Of a DNA stretch of 64,000 nt, positions 38,810 to 48,107 are shown one piece after another. Source of the stretch: Debaryomyces hansenii CBS767 (lineage: Eukaryota; Ascomycota; Pichiomycetes; Serinales; Debaryomycetaceae); contig NC_006045.2 in NCBI RefSeq assembly GCF_000006445.2, positions 496,001 through 560,000 of the forward strand, written 5' to 3'. The notes beneath the pieces were generated by a model. The model searched no databases. It saw only the letters and a list, made by a program, of their open reading frames with translations, and was not told where the DNA came from. How positions within the stretch are numbered: the stretch's first letter is position 1; each line of letters opens with the position of its first letter. A program made the translations under genes and the position numbers.

Positions 38810-40759
38810 CTACTCAATATGAGCAGTTTCGGTTTTATTGTTCCAATCAGGATTGGTAACAGCCAATCTCTTTTGGTGCTCATATAATGGAGGTAATGGG
38901 TCGATATGACGACGCAATACAACTCTTTGGATGCCGTTCAAGAAATGCTTTGTCTGCCATTTAGCATGTTTTCTGGTACTGACGGAGAAGACCTCATCTA
39001 ATTCTTCCAAGGTCAAACCCTTAGTTTCAGGCAAGAACCATAATACCAAAAAGAACCCTACTATATTCCATGCAGCATACCAGCCAAATGCACCAGTGGA
39101 GGTAAAAGAGCTCACAAGTTTAGGCCAAGTCAAAGCTAAAATAAAATTGAAAAACCAACATGTGGCAGTAGCAAAACCCATACCAAGATCACGAATATAC
39201 AATGGGAAAGCTTCAGCAGAATAAGTGAATGGAACTGGACCTTCACCGGCAGAATAAATGGCAGAGAAAATGTAAACACCACTAGCCACAATACCAATTC
39301 TAGTTTGGTCGTTAGAAGCTAAGAAACCAAACCCGGTCCATAATAAGAAGATAGACATTAACGGGAATGTCAACAACAACAAATTACGTCTACCGAAGGT
39401 ATCAATGGTATAGAAAGTTGGAATGGCGAAAAGGAAGTTAACCATACCGAAACCCCACGATGCGGTAAGAGCAGCAACTTCGGTAAAACCTCCTCTGATA
39501 AAAATCGTCGAATTATAATAGACAATAGCATTGATACCACAGAATTGTTGCATAAACATAACAATCCACGCACCGAGAGCACCATTCCTATTTCTTCTAA
39601 TTGTGAACATCTCTACAAGACGCTTCCACGTTGGAATACCTTGATAAGAGGCTTCTTCTTGTAATAAGACATATTGATAAAATGTATCTCTAGCAGCCGC
39701 GATCTTGTCAAGACGCAATTGGCACAAGGAATCGTAAGAATCCTTATGTCTATCCTTACCCATCAACCAACGGGGAGATTCAGGCACAAATGGAATTTGG
39801 AATAAAACAACAATAGCAGGAATACACGCGGAACCTAACATCAATCTCCAGTTAAGACCTCCTCCAATACCATGATCACCAACATGGTAGAAGGCCAAAC
39901 AAGCGACATAGCCAAGCATAATACCAAATGCTGTAAAAAACTGCCACAACATAACCAAAGCACCTCTGATTTGCTTAGGTGTACATTCAGCGGCGTACGC
40001 AGGCACAGTAGCTGACTTAATACCAATACCAAACCCTAACATGAATCTGGCAATAAAAAGATGGTACCATGTATTGGTGAACCCTTGCCAGAAACATGTT
40101 ACAGCAGAAATAAGACAAGTCCAGAAAATAGTCCACTTACGACCCAACCGTCTATTCCAAGAGTCTGCCATCCAACATGCAAGACAAGAGGCACATAAAT
40201 AAGGCGCACCATTGATTAATCCCTCAAGCAAATCCGTATCATATCCAAAACGGTTATATTCGCCTTTTCCGACTCCCATATAATTAGGGTAGAACAAAAC
40301 GGCACCGTTAATAACAGATTCATCCATACCTTGCACAGCCGCAGCCATGGAACCTAATGCGATAACCTGAATTAACTTGCTTGGAATATGCCATTTCTTG
40401 GTGCTTTCCTTGTGCAATGCTTCCTTTTGTTCCTCCGAAAGGAAAGGCATGGCATTGAATTCATCTGGAGTTCTGGCCAAAGCAGCAGCACTAGCAAATA
40501 AATCGGGATCCATATCGTACTTGAGAGCATAGTTTCTACCCATTTGCATCACCTGCTTCTCGGAATACTGCGACAAAATATTTCCCTTTTCACCTTGACC
40601 AGGTTCTGCTATTTTAGAGTGAACACTTTCCAACTCCGACACTCTTCTCTTTTCTTCTACTATACTTGAGTTGGAACTAGGTTCGAATAACCCAACATCT
40701 GGATTGGCTTCATCCAGATCCGTCATAATCGGCTTTTCATTAATTGCACTTGAAGACAT
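38810..40759 (-). CDS. MFS sugar/polyol porter, array copy 2
   Basis: The protein is 649 aa from ATG 40757-40759, with the same architecture and signatures as copy 1 (PESPRW, QQFCGIN, DTFGRR, PETKG). It is a mosaic. The first 110 residues and the segment around LLLTFPLMSIFLLWTGFGFLA match copy 1. The middle (GVGKGEYNRFGYDTD; HVGDHGIGGGLNWR; FTIRRNRNGALGAW) matches copy 3. Nucleotides 39528-39784 are identical to 42408-42664 of copy 3. About 36070-36390 of copy 1 equals 39120-39430 here. Its own differences include KHAKWQTKHFLNGIQ near the C terminus. Its promoter has a C16 run. Confidence 0.93.
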   Translation of the reverse strand: MSSSAINEKPIMTDLDEANPDVGLFEPSSNSSIVEEKRRVSELESVHSKIAEPGQGEKGNILSQYSEKQVMQMGRNYALKYDMDPDLFASAAALARTPDEFNAMPFLSEEQKEALHKESTKKWHIPSKLIQVIALGSMAAAVQGMDESVINGAVLFYPNYMGVGKGEYNRFGYDTDLLEGLINGAPYLCASCLACWMADSWNRRLGRKWTIFWTCLISAVTCFWQGFTNTWYHLFIARFMLGFGIGIKSATVPAYAAECTPKQIRGALVMLWQFFTAFGIMLGYVACLAFYHVGDHGIGGGLNWRLMLGSACIPAIVVLFQIPFVPESPRWLMGKDRHKDSYDSLCQLRLDKIAAARDTFYQYVLLQEEASYQGIPTWKRLVEMFTIRRNRNGALGAWIVMFMQQFCGINAIVYYNSTIFIRGGFTEVAALTASWGFGMVNFLFAIPTFYTIDTFGRRNLLLLTFPLMSIFLLWTGFGFLASNDQTRIGIVASGVYIFSAIYSAGEGPVPFTYSAEAFPLYIRDLGMGFATATCWFFNFILALTWPKLVSSFTSTGAFGWYAAWNIVGFFLVLWFLPETKGLTLEELDEVFSVSTRKHAKWQTKHFLNGIQRVVLRRHIDPLPPLYEHQKRLAVTNPDWNNKTETAHIE

Positions 40760-40864
40760 TTTAGTTCCTCGTAATATGTGATTTTAACTTAAAGCGAAGT
40801 CAACTGATAACTGGGGAATTCAAATTTTATCAAAATGATATTCACCGATTATTTATATCAGAAA

Positions 40865-40880
40865 CCCCCCCCCCCCCCCC
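40865..40880 (+). repeat. C16 homopolymer in the copy-2 promoter
   Basis: Sixteen consecutive C residues lie between the TATA-like TTATTTATATC and the conserved TTGATCATC block. The corresponding places in copies 1 and 3 have no such run. Confidence 0.95.
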
Positions 40881-41038
40881 TTTTGATCATCTATTTTCCC
40901 CAACGAGTTTTACCAGATGCTCTAGTTTGATTGTCAGAAAAAGAGTTTTTTTTTGGGGGCATAACGCACTGGTTATGAGTGATAACCCAGAAGAACTCTG
41001 CCGCATTAGCTACATGTCCATTATTTCATAATATGTCT

Positions 41039-41097
41039 TCGATATTTCTAATTGGAATATCGATTTCTAATTGCAATATCGATTTCTAATTGCAATA
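41039..41097. repeat. 19-bp tandem repeat, two perfect copies plus one diverged
   Basis: The unit TCGATTTCTAATTGCAATA occurs at 41060-41078 and 41079-41097. A variant (TCGATATTTCTAATTGGAATA) precedes it. It lies about 280 bp upstream of the copy-2 ATG and is absent from the other copies. Confidence 0.9.
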
Positions 41098-41686
41098 TCG
41101 GGAAGAACTATTATACTGATGTGCATACATCTCTAAAAACATCATCCAATATGAGGACAATCAAAACTACTTTGCTTTAAACATATGGTTATGCGAAGTA
41201 ATACGAAGGCGTATTTTTACGGTGTTTGATTTCGGTCGGTATCTACCTGGAGGGGGGACATGCCGTCATATACCCCAAATCGTGTTTTGTGGCCAATAGC
41301 AATAAACACAAAAAAACGTATACCTTCAATATATCAGTCGATACCTGGTAAAAATACTTAAGGCGCATTAAATTTAGGTATGTATCAAACAGAAATAAGT
41401 TAACCATGTACAAGACAATAACCATGCTAGCTTACTCATAATAACCAAGAGTGTTTTCTTGTTCGGTTGGAAAACTTGAGAAAATATTCCTTCCTTGAAG
41501 AATTTTCCCCATGGAGCCAATAAAATGCGAAAAACGTCACTGAATGTTGCGCCAAGTTTCCCCCAACTCCAAATTCGTACTACTACATTTTGACTATTCA
41601 AAAAACTTTATGTTATTAGTTATAAAATCTCGACAAGATATGTGAAGAATTGAAAAGCATTCCATATTCAAAATGCACACAGATAC

Positions 41687-43636
41687 CTACTCGATATGAG
41701 CAGTTTCGGTTTTATTATTCCAGTCAGGATTGGTAACAGCCAATCTCTTTTGGTGCTCATATAATGGAGGTAATGGATCAATATGACGACGCAATACAAC
41801 TCTTTGGAAGCTATTTAAGATACTTTTGGTCTGATAGATAGCATGCTTTCTGGTACTGACGGAGAAGACTTCATCTAATTCTTCCAAGGTCAAACCCTTA
41901 GTTTCAGGCAAGAACCATAATACCATAAAAAAACCAGCAATATTCCAGGCGGCATACCACATGAATGCACCAGTTCTACCGAACGAGCTGACTAATTTAG
42001 GCCAAGTCAAAGCCAAAATAAAATTGAAGAACCAACAAGTGGCAGTAGCGAAACCCATACCAATATCACGAATGTACAACGGGAAAGCTTCAGCAGAGTA
42101 GGTGAATGGAACTGGACCTTCTCCGGCGGAGTAAATAGCTGAAAAAATGTAAACACCACTTGCAACAATACCAGTTTGAGTCTTAGTACCATCTTCTGCT
42201 ACGAAACCTAAACCAGTCCAAATCAAGAAAAGTGCCATCAATGGGAAAGTGAATAATAACAAGTTACGTCTACCGAAGGTATCAATGGTATAGAAGGTTG
42301 GAATGGCGAAAAGGAAGTTAACCATACCGAAACCCCACGATGCGGTAAGAGCATCAACTTCGGTAAAACCTCCTTGGATAAAAATTGTCGAATTATAGTA
42401 GACAATTGCATTGATACCACAGAATTGTTGCATAAACATAACAATCCACGCACCGAGAGCACCATTCCTATTTCTTCTAATTGTGAACATCTCTACAAGA
42501 CGCTTCCACGTTGGAATACCTTGATAAGAGGCTTCTTCTTGTAATAAGACATATTGATAAAATGTATCTCTAGCAGCCGCGATCTTGTCAAGACGCAATT
42601 GGCACAAGGAATCGTAAGAATCCTTATGTCTATCCTTACCCATCAACCAACGGGGAGATTCAGGGACAAATGGAATTTGGAATAAAACAATAATAGCAGG
42701 AATACAAGCGGAACCTAACATCAATCTCCAGTTAAGACCCCCACCAATACCATGGTCACCAACATGGTAGAATGCCAAACAAGCGACATAACCAAACATA
42801 ATACCAACAGCAGTGAAGAATTGCCACAACATGACCAAAGCACCTCTGATTTGCTTAGGTGTACATTCAGCGGCGTACGCAGGCACAGTAGCTGACTTAA
42901 TACCAATACCAAACCCTAACATGAATCTGGCAATAAAAAGATGGTACCATGTATTGGTGAATCCTTGCCAGAAACAAGTAAGGGCAGAAATGAGACAGGT
43001 CCAGAAAATAGTCCATTTACGACCCAAATGTCTATTCCATAAATCGGACATCCAACAAGCAATGCAAGAGGCACATAAATAAGGTGCTCCATTGATTAAT
43101 CCCTCGATCATGTCCGTATCATATCCAAAACGGTTATATTCGCCTTTTCCGACTCCCATATAATTAGGGTAGAACAAAAGCGCACCGTTGATAACAGATT
43201 CGTCCATACCCTGCACTGCGGCAGCCATGGAACCTAATGCAATAACCTGAATTAACTTGCTTGGAATATGCCATTTTTTGGTGTGTTCCTTGTGTAATGC
43301 TTGCTTTTCTTCTTCTGTTATGAAAGGCATGGCGTTGAAGTCATCTGGGGTTCTCGCTAAAGCTGCAGCACGAGCAAATAAATCGGGATCCAAATCGTAC
43401 TTGAGAGCATAGTTTCTACCCATTTGCATCACCTGCTTCTCGGAATACTGCGACAAAATATTTCCCTTTTCACCTTGACCAGGTTCTGCGATTTTAGAGT
43501 GAATGCTTTCCAACTCCGACACTCTTCTTTTTTCGTTAAAGCTCGAGTTAGAACTGTGTTCAAACAACCCATTCTCTTCATGCGGATTATCTGATCTTAG
43601 AGCAACAGGCTTTTCGGGATTAGTTTCTGAAGGCAT
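41687..43636 (-). CDS. MFS sugar/polyol porter, array copy 3
   Basis: The protein is 649 aa from ATG 43634-43636. It has the same 12-helix architecture and motifs as copies 1 and 2. It is the most distinct at the N terminus (MPSETNPEKPVALRSDNPHE), around helices 10-11 (LLLFTFPLMALFLIWTGLGF, then AEDGTKTQTG) and near the end (SSFGRTGAFMWYAAWNIAGFF). The middle shares long exact blocks with copy 2, and the last 60 residues are close to copy 1. It is the outermost (rightmost) copy. Its upstream region departs most from the others and contains CGG-type motifs. Confidence 0.93.
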   Translation of the reverse strand: MPSETNPEKPVALRSDNPHEENGLFEHSSNSSFNEKRRVSELESIHSKIAEPGQGEKGNILSQYSEKQVMQMGRNYALKYDLDPDLFARAAALARTPDDFNAMPFITEEEKQALHKEHTKKWHIPSKLIQVIALGSMAAAVQGMDESVINGALLFYPNYMGVGKGEYNRFGYDTDMIEGLINGAPYLCASCIACWMSDLWNRHLGRKWTIFWTCLISALTCFWQGFTNTWYHLFIARFMLGFGIGIKSATVPAYAAECTPKQIRGALVMLWQFFTAVGIMFGYVACLAFYHVGDHGIGGGLNWRLMLGSACIPAIIVLFQIPFVPESPRWLMGKDRHKDSYDSLCQLRLDKIAAARDTFYQYVLLQEEASYQGIPTWKRLVEMFTIRRNRNGALGAWIVMFMQQFCGINAIVYYNSTIFIQGGFTEVDALTASWGFGMVNFLFAIPTFYTIDTFGRRNLLLFTFPLMALFLIWTGLGFVAEDGTKTQTGIVASGVYIFSAIYSAGEGPVPFTYSAEAFPLYIRDIGMGFATATCWFFNFILALTWPKLVSSFGRTGAFMWYAAWNIAGFFMVLWFLPETKGLTLEELDEVFSVSTRKHAIYQTKSILNSFQRVVLRRHIDPLPPLYEHQKRLAVTNPDWNNKTETAHIE

Positions 43637-44899
43637 AATATTAATAATATTGACAATAAAAATCTATCCAAATAGATCTACTACCGATTTCCTCCTACAG
43701 TAATACGACATCAGTCTATTTTTTTATATCAAATCGAGTTCCAGGTTGATCATCTATTTTCCCCAGAAGTTTACTTGCTAACCAATTTTGTGTATTTCTT
43801 CTCATAAGATACTTCAATTTGTCTTAGAGACAGAATGTACTGGTTATGAGTGTTCATGTATTTTAATTATTAAAATAACCTTAAGGAAGATTTAGGATGT
43901 CCTAAACGATATATGTCCGATATCTCCTCTTCATCTTAAGCTAAAGATAGTAATATGGGCTTCTATCAGTGACCGAATCATGTGATGTTACATTTCGATT
44001 TGTTTCATCATTACTAATGAAGGAGCTTAGAGTTCGATTATAATTTGGTTACATTTAGTTTGGCGATAATTTTCGTACACTTTATTATTTCAATATCTCG
44101 TTAACGGGATATCGGCACCGGTTCAACAATAATAAACCTTTGAGGCGATGCCTCTTTGAGTCAAGCCAGGTATCCGATCATAGGACGAGGGAAGTTGGGT
44201 TAGAAACTTTGGGCGCCCCACTAACGCCATAATTGTGTAACTTTTCTCAGAACAATCGTAGGGCGTAATTTAAGACAGGAGAACAATGTACTCCAGGTCT
44301 GAACGGAATAGACGGCGCGCATTAAAAGCAGGAGTGCTGCGCAAGCTCCCCCACCTTGCGTTCCAGAAACGCTAATTGATGTAGTGTATTGATGTAGAAG
44401 AGCGGAATACGCGGCGTCGATTTAACAAGTGAAATAGCAAAGAGCCAATTGACTTAGGGTGCATAGTTAGGTGGATCGGAAACGAACCGAGGGAGGTCTT
44501 TGGTTATACTCGTATTAGAACAGTCGCGCAGTTTAGATGACTTGCCAAACGTACAGTTTGATGGATGCGAGTAGTCCGAAGGCGAGATGAACGGTGCTAA
44601 TTGTTTTGTACAGATATTTTCTATGGTGGTGGAGAAAGATGGGAAATGCGAATATTTCCAACTTAGGAATCGATTACAGCGTAAAGTAATTCTACGAAAT
44701 CAAAATAGATGACCTAAAGATAAGTATTATCCCGAAATTGTTAACGGTAAACCCGCATGATGGAGAATATTTTTTCGCAGTGTCTAGTTATAAGTTTAGA
44801 CGAGACTAGGATTGATTAAATCTATTAAACAATAATAATTATGTAATATATAGTAAATATGTGTCAAATAAAATTAAGGGTTCGAATTAACGGACGAAG
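43637..44899. promoter_or_regulatory. Copy-3 promoter and long upstream region
   Basis: The proximal part keeps TTGATCATCTATTTTCCCCAG (43746-43766) and TACTGGTTATGAGTG (43838-43852). From about 44100 to 44600 the DNA is more GC-rich than other spacers and unlike the copy-1 and copy-2 promoters. It contains two CGG-N6-CGG motifs (44304-44315; 44403-44414), plus other CGG/CCG triplets. No ORF or tRNA is supported. The rest, to the GLO3 stop, is AT-rich. Confidence 0.6.
44304..44414. promoter_or_regulatory. Two related CGG-N6-CGG direct repeats
   Basis: CGGAATAGACGG (44304-44315) and CGGAATACGCGG (44403-44414) share CGGAATA and are each followed by CG. Paired CGG triplets with fixed spacing are the typical sites of Zn2Cys6 activators; a 6-bp spacer is that of Hap1-type factors, although the TA usually found in Hap1 sites is misplaced. 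They lie about 670-780 bp upstream of copy 3. Confidence 0.4.
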
Positions 44900-46285
44900 T
44901 TATCTCAAGAAATCTCTTAAGTATGAGCCCAACTTATTGGCACCTTCTTCGAAAGCGTCTTTCAACACATCCAAATCTTGGTTGGCATTTCCGGAAAATC
45001 TAGAGGCAAATTCTCTGGCACTCGACTCTATGTCCGTTAAACCGGCACCTTGGGTATTGTTCTGGGCAGACTCGTCTTCACCAAAATATGACGACGATGA
45101 AATAGATTGGGCCCCGTTGAACGACTGAAGCTTGTCTCGGGCTTCGGCATTGGCATTTTCATCGAATCTGGGTCCTCTTCCAAAATACTCATCGGACGAG
45201 ATACCCTTTTGCGTTCCAAATTTATTGGAGACCTCACCAGTGTATTTGACAGGCTTATAGTTTTTAGACTTTTCATTCACCACCTCGTTTGACCCAGCTG
45301 TCATTCCGAATCCCAATTTCTGGAATTTTTGGGTAGCTTCTTTGATTGGAACGTTCTTCGCAGATAAATCCTCCGATCCCTCTGTGTCTTGTTTTCTGGA
45401 GCCTAACGGTAAGCCAGGTTTTTTTGGTTCGCTCTTAGCTGGCTTAGCATTACTAGTATCGGACGTGCTTTCAGTCGTTGGATTGTAGCCTAATGCCTTG
45501 GCCTCTTCAGCTTCTTGTTTTGCTTTTCTTTCGATTTCTTCAAAATCAATCTCTTCTGCTTCCTTATTAATTCTTTTATTGGCCAATCTCGAGCTTCTTG
45601 GACCGTTCCCCTTAGATGACAATATTGATTTTTTTGGTTGATTTGCACCACTTGAATTGTTCACCAATCTGGAGGTCGTACGCGTGGTTACAGGCTTTTT
45701 CACGCTGAGATCATCATTAGATGCATTGGGAGTGATATTCTTCGAAGATAACGGCGAAGGAGTGGAGTTGATTGGCTTTGTCCAGTTACTGAAGAAATCA
45801 TCAGTCGAAACGTTGTTACTTGAGTCAGTAAGCAACCCTCCACTTTCTTCGAGATCATCAATACTGACCTCGTCTGGATGCTTTGCTTCGTCTTGTTGAG
45901 CCTTTTGCTTCAATTTTTCTTTATATTTGAGTGCAACTGGTGCCGTGTATTTAGCATTTATATCAATCCCGTCTTTGTTACCAAGGAATTTGGAACCTCC
46001 ATTTTTAGTGTAGAACTCTTTAGCAACTTGATTACCACCGAACTTGAAATGTCTTAATTGGATTCTTTGCCATGAATCCAAATTCGATGACTTCACAAAT
46101 GAAATATGCACCCCCAAGTTTCTATGCGCAGCAGAACATTCCAAGCATAACAAGATACCAAACGGAATCGATGTCCATGTTGGGTTTTTATTCGAACAAT
46201 CAAAACAAACCTGATTAGCCGGTTGTTGTCTCAATTTATTAAAGACCTTAGTGGCCTCTTCCTTGGTCGCCATAGAATCAGACAT
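44900..46285 (-). CDS. GLO3: Arf GTPase-activating protein Glo3
   Basis: The protein is 461 aa. The ArfGAP zinc finger has Cys27-x2-Cys30-x16-Cys47-x2-Cys50 (CFDC...CLEC), followed by the arginine finger Arg55 in [13 protein letters not shown]. The middle contains the coatomer/SNARE-binding basic stretch. The C-terminal third holds the Glo3 motif repeats: [15 protein letters not shown] and [13 protein letters not shown]. The tail [16 protein letters not shown] is an amphipathic helix. These mark Glo3 (ArfGAP2/3 type), which controls COPI coat cycling between Golgi and ER. A second ATG four codons in could also be used. The gene is intact and unlinked functionally to the transporter array next door. 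Confidence 0.95.
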   Translation of the reverse strand: MSDSMATKEEATKVFNKLRQQPANQVCFDCSNKNPTWTSIPFGILLCLECSAAHRNLGVHISFVKSSNLDSWQRIQLRHFKFGGNQVAKEFYTKNGGSKFLGNKDGIDINAKYTAPVALKYKEKLKQKAQQDEAKHPDEVSIDDLEESGGLLTDSSNNVSTDDFFSNWTKPINSTPSPLSSKNITPNASNDDLSVKKPVTTRTTSRLVNNSSGANQPKKSILSSKGNGPRSSRLANKRINKEAEEIDFEEIERKAKQEAEEAKALGYNPTTESTSDTSNAKPAKSEPKKPGLPLGSRKQDTEGSEDLSAKNVPIKEATQKFQKLGFGMTAGSNEVVNEKSKNYKPVKYTGEVSNKFGTQKGISSDEYFGRGPRFDENANAEARDKLQSFNGAQSISSSSYFGEDESAQNNTQGAGLTDIESSAREFASRFSGNANQDLDVLKDAFEEGANKLGSYLRDFLR

Positions 46286-46567
46286 CGTATCTTTGTATTA
46301 ACCTTATATACCTTGATTGATTAAGTAAAACAAGCTATAATGAATCAGGCGTAATAATTTTATCAACGTGTAGATTTGATTTTTTATCCAAAAATTTGGT
46401 GAATTACACAAAACTACGTTCGCTTGAAATGTCTTCTGACTCTTATCAATATGTCTACAGCATTAAGTGATAATGACGTAAAATAGATTAGAAAGATGTA
46501 TGATCTAAATAAAGTAGTTAAAATAGTAATATGTACAAATTAGAAGCTATAAATAGGACTGTATAAA

Positions 46568-47854
46568 TTAATGGAATGGTCTTGAACCACCACGAGCAAA
46601 TTCAATGACCTTCCATCCTTCAGTAACAGTATTGTCGAACTCTTCTGGAATTCTGGTGAAAACCATCGCATAAGTACTTAATTGAATGTGGTCTTCAGTA
46701 CCTGCTGCAATTTCACCAGTCTTGGCTTTTCTGTATAAATGGATTTCTTGCGCACGGCAACTAACAACTATGACAGGAATATCGTTTGGTTGTAAACTCT
46801 TGCAGGTAACTATGTCGACACCTCTGATATCCAAGATCTTACCGTCAGAGAATAAACCTTGTTGTATAAATTGTTTATTGTTGGCTTGCCACACGTTGAA
46901 TGGTGCTTCACTGAACCAGTGTTTTAATACCTTTTCATCATTCTTGATGTATGAGTCCAACAATTCCGGGACAATGTAATTAGTCAAGGTCTTGGTGAAA
47001 TCGGTGACCCTAAAGGCTGGATCCATTTGTTTGAATTGTTTGATAACCTTAGCTTGTTCGGTTTCAGCGAAGAAGCCAGTAACCTTTTCTATAATTGTTC
47101 TGACGAGTGAGATCAATCCGTTCTCCGAGTCATCCCATTTTTCTCTTAATATCACAATAGCACGTCCGATTGGTGATTTGACCTTGAAGTTTTCCCACTT
47201 ATCAGACATCGTAGGACCAGAAGCTTTATGTTCGGTGGCAATCAACGCTCCGCCCGCACTTTCATCTTCCTTAACTGGCTTCCAGACTTTACCACTTCTC
47301 AATTTTTCAGCCAACTCTTTTTCTCTCAACTTTTGTCTTTGTTCTTTAGTTAAGAAACCACCGTATGAATTGGACGAACCGTCATCGATAACATCAGAAA
47401 CATTCTTGTAGACAGTGGTGTTTCTAACTGGATCAAACGCTTTGTCAGCAGCTTCAGCACTGGTTCTAACGGAGGTTCTAACACCCTTACCAACTGGAGA
47501 TTCCCAGGCCTTGTATGCGGCACCTCCAACAACATGTGCTGTTTTTTTTGCAACCTTACCAGCTGCACTACTACCCTTCTGGGCCTTATCGAAGGCTTCT
47601 TTGGCCTTTCTGAATGCTTCTGAGTCAGCAACTCTTCCTGATTCATCTTGTAAGGCTTTTATGTTTTCCTTCAACTCGTTAGACTTTTTAACTTCAGCCT
47701 TGAATGTATCAAAGAAAACTTTTAATGGTGATTGTGGTCTTTCATTATAGTGAATCTGGGAATTGTGGAATAAACGAATCTGGCTAGTAGTACTTGATTT
47801 TAAAATCTGTGTCTGATAATTAGTGGCGTTCTTTATTATATTACTTCTCAACAT
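46568..47854 (-). CDS. TIM44: Tim44, anchor of the mitochondrial import motor
   Basis: The protein is 428 aa. The N-terminal 35 residues form a basic, Ser/Thr-rich presequence (MLRSNIIKNATNYQTQILKS). An Ala/Lys-rich helical segment follows (about 55-140). The Tim44-like domain covers about 230-425 with WDDSENGLISLVRTIIEKVTGFF, DPAFRVTDFTKTLTNYIVPE and IPVIVVSCRAQEIHLYR. It sits on the matrix face of the inner membrane and recruits mtHsp70 to the TIM23 channel. Length is like S. cerevisiae Tim44 (431 aa). Confidence 0.97.
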   Translation of the reverse strand: MLRSNIIKNATNYQTQILKSSTTSQIRLFHNSQIHYNERPQSPLKVFFDTFKAEVKKSNELKENIKALQDESGRVADSEAFRKAKEAFDKAQKGSSAAGKVAKKTAHVVGGAAYKAWESPVGKGVRTSVRTSAEAADKAFDPVRNTTVYKNVSDVIDDGSSNSYGGFLTKEQRQKLREKELAEKLRSGKVWKPVKEDESAGGALIATEHKASGPTMSDKWENFKVKSPIGRAIVILREKWDDSENGLISLVRTIIEKVTGFFAETEQAKVIKQFKQMDPAFRVTDFTKTLTNYIVPELLDSYIKNDEKVLKHWFSEAPFNVWQANNKQFIQQGLFSDGKILDIRGVDIVTCKSLQPNDIPVIVVSCRAQEIHLYRKAKTGEIAAGTEDHIQLSTYAMVFTRIPEEFDNTVTEGWKVIEFARGGSRPFH

Positions 47855-48107
47855 TTTTATTGTACAAGATTGATGTGCCCTATTTAATATTAATTTATAA
47901 ACAAAAAAATGACGATATTAAGAAAATACACCAATTCTCTAATGCATAAATAAACTCTTAACTAGCAATAAGTAGTAATAACGTTCATACTATTATAAAG
48001 GCTCTATAAGAAATTTTTTCCCGGCTCAACAGTGAAAATTTCACTCTGGTAAAAACACTACTAATATGATATTTTGCAATTTATTACATCCTATGTACAA
48101 TATAGAC

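Larger units (their letters stand above)
40760..41686. promoter_or_regulatory. Copy-2 promoter region (duplicated spacer) and copy-3 3' flank
   Basis: This spacer holds TTGATCATCTATTTTCCCCA at 40883-40902 and CATAACGCACTGGTTATGAG at 40960-40979, as in copy 1. A C16 tract (40865-40880) abuts the first block, and a 19-bp tandem repeat lies at 41039-41097. A distal stretch around 41520-41560 is a decayed version of the block seen near 38600. The 3' flank of copy 3 begins about 41630. Confidence 0.7.

Noticed and set aside
35763..43636. Naming the transporters as hexose (HXT/HGT) or inositol (ITR) carriers
   Set aside because: The motifs show only the sugar-porter family. The long N terminus differs from those groups and the substrate cannot be deduced.
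31811..44899. A metabolic gene cluster around the transporters
   Set aside because: No catabolic enzymes or regulators lie among them. The flanking genes (ETR1, GLO3) are unrelated housekeeping genes.
46686..47750. Several long plus-strand ORFs opposite TIM44
   Set aside because: They are shadow frames of a conserved, well-expressed gene.
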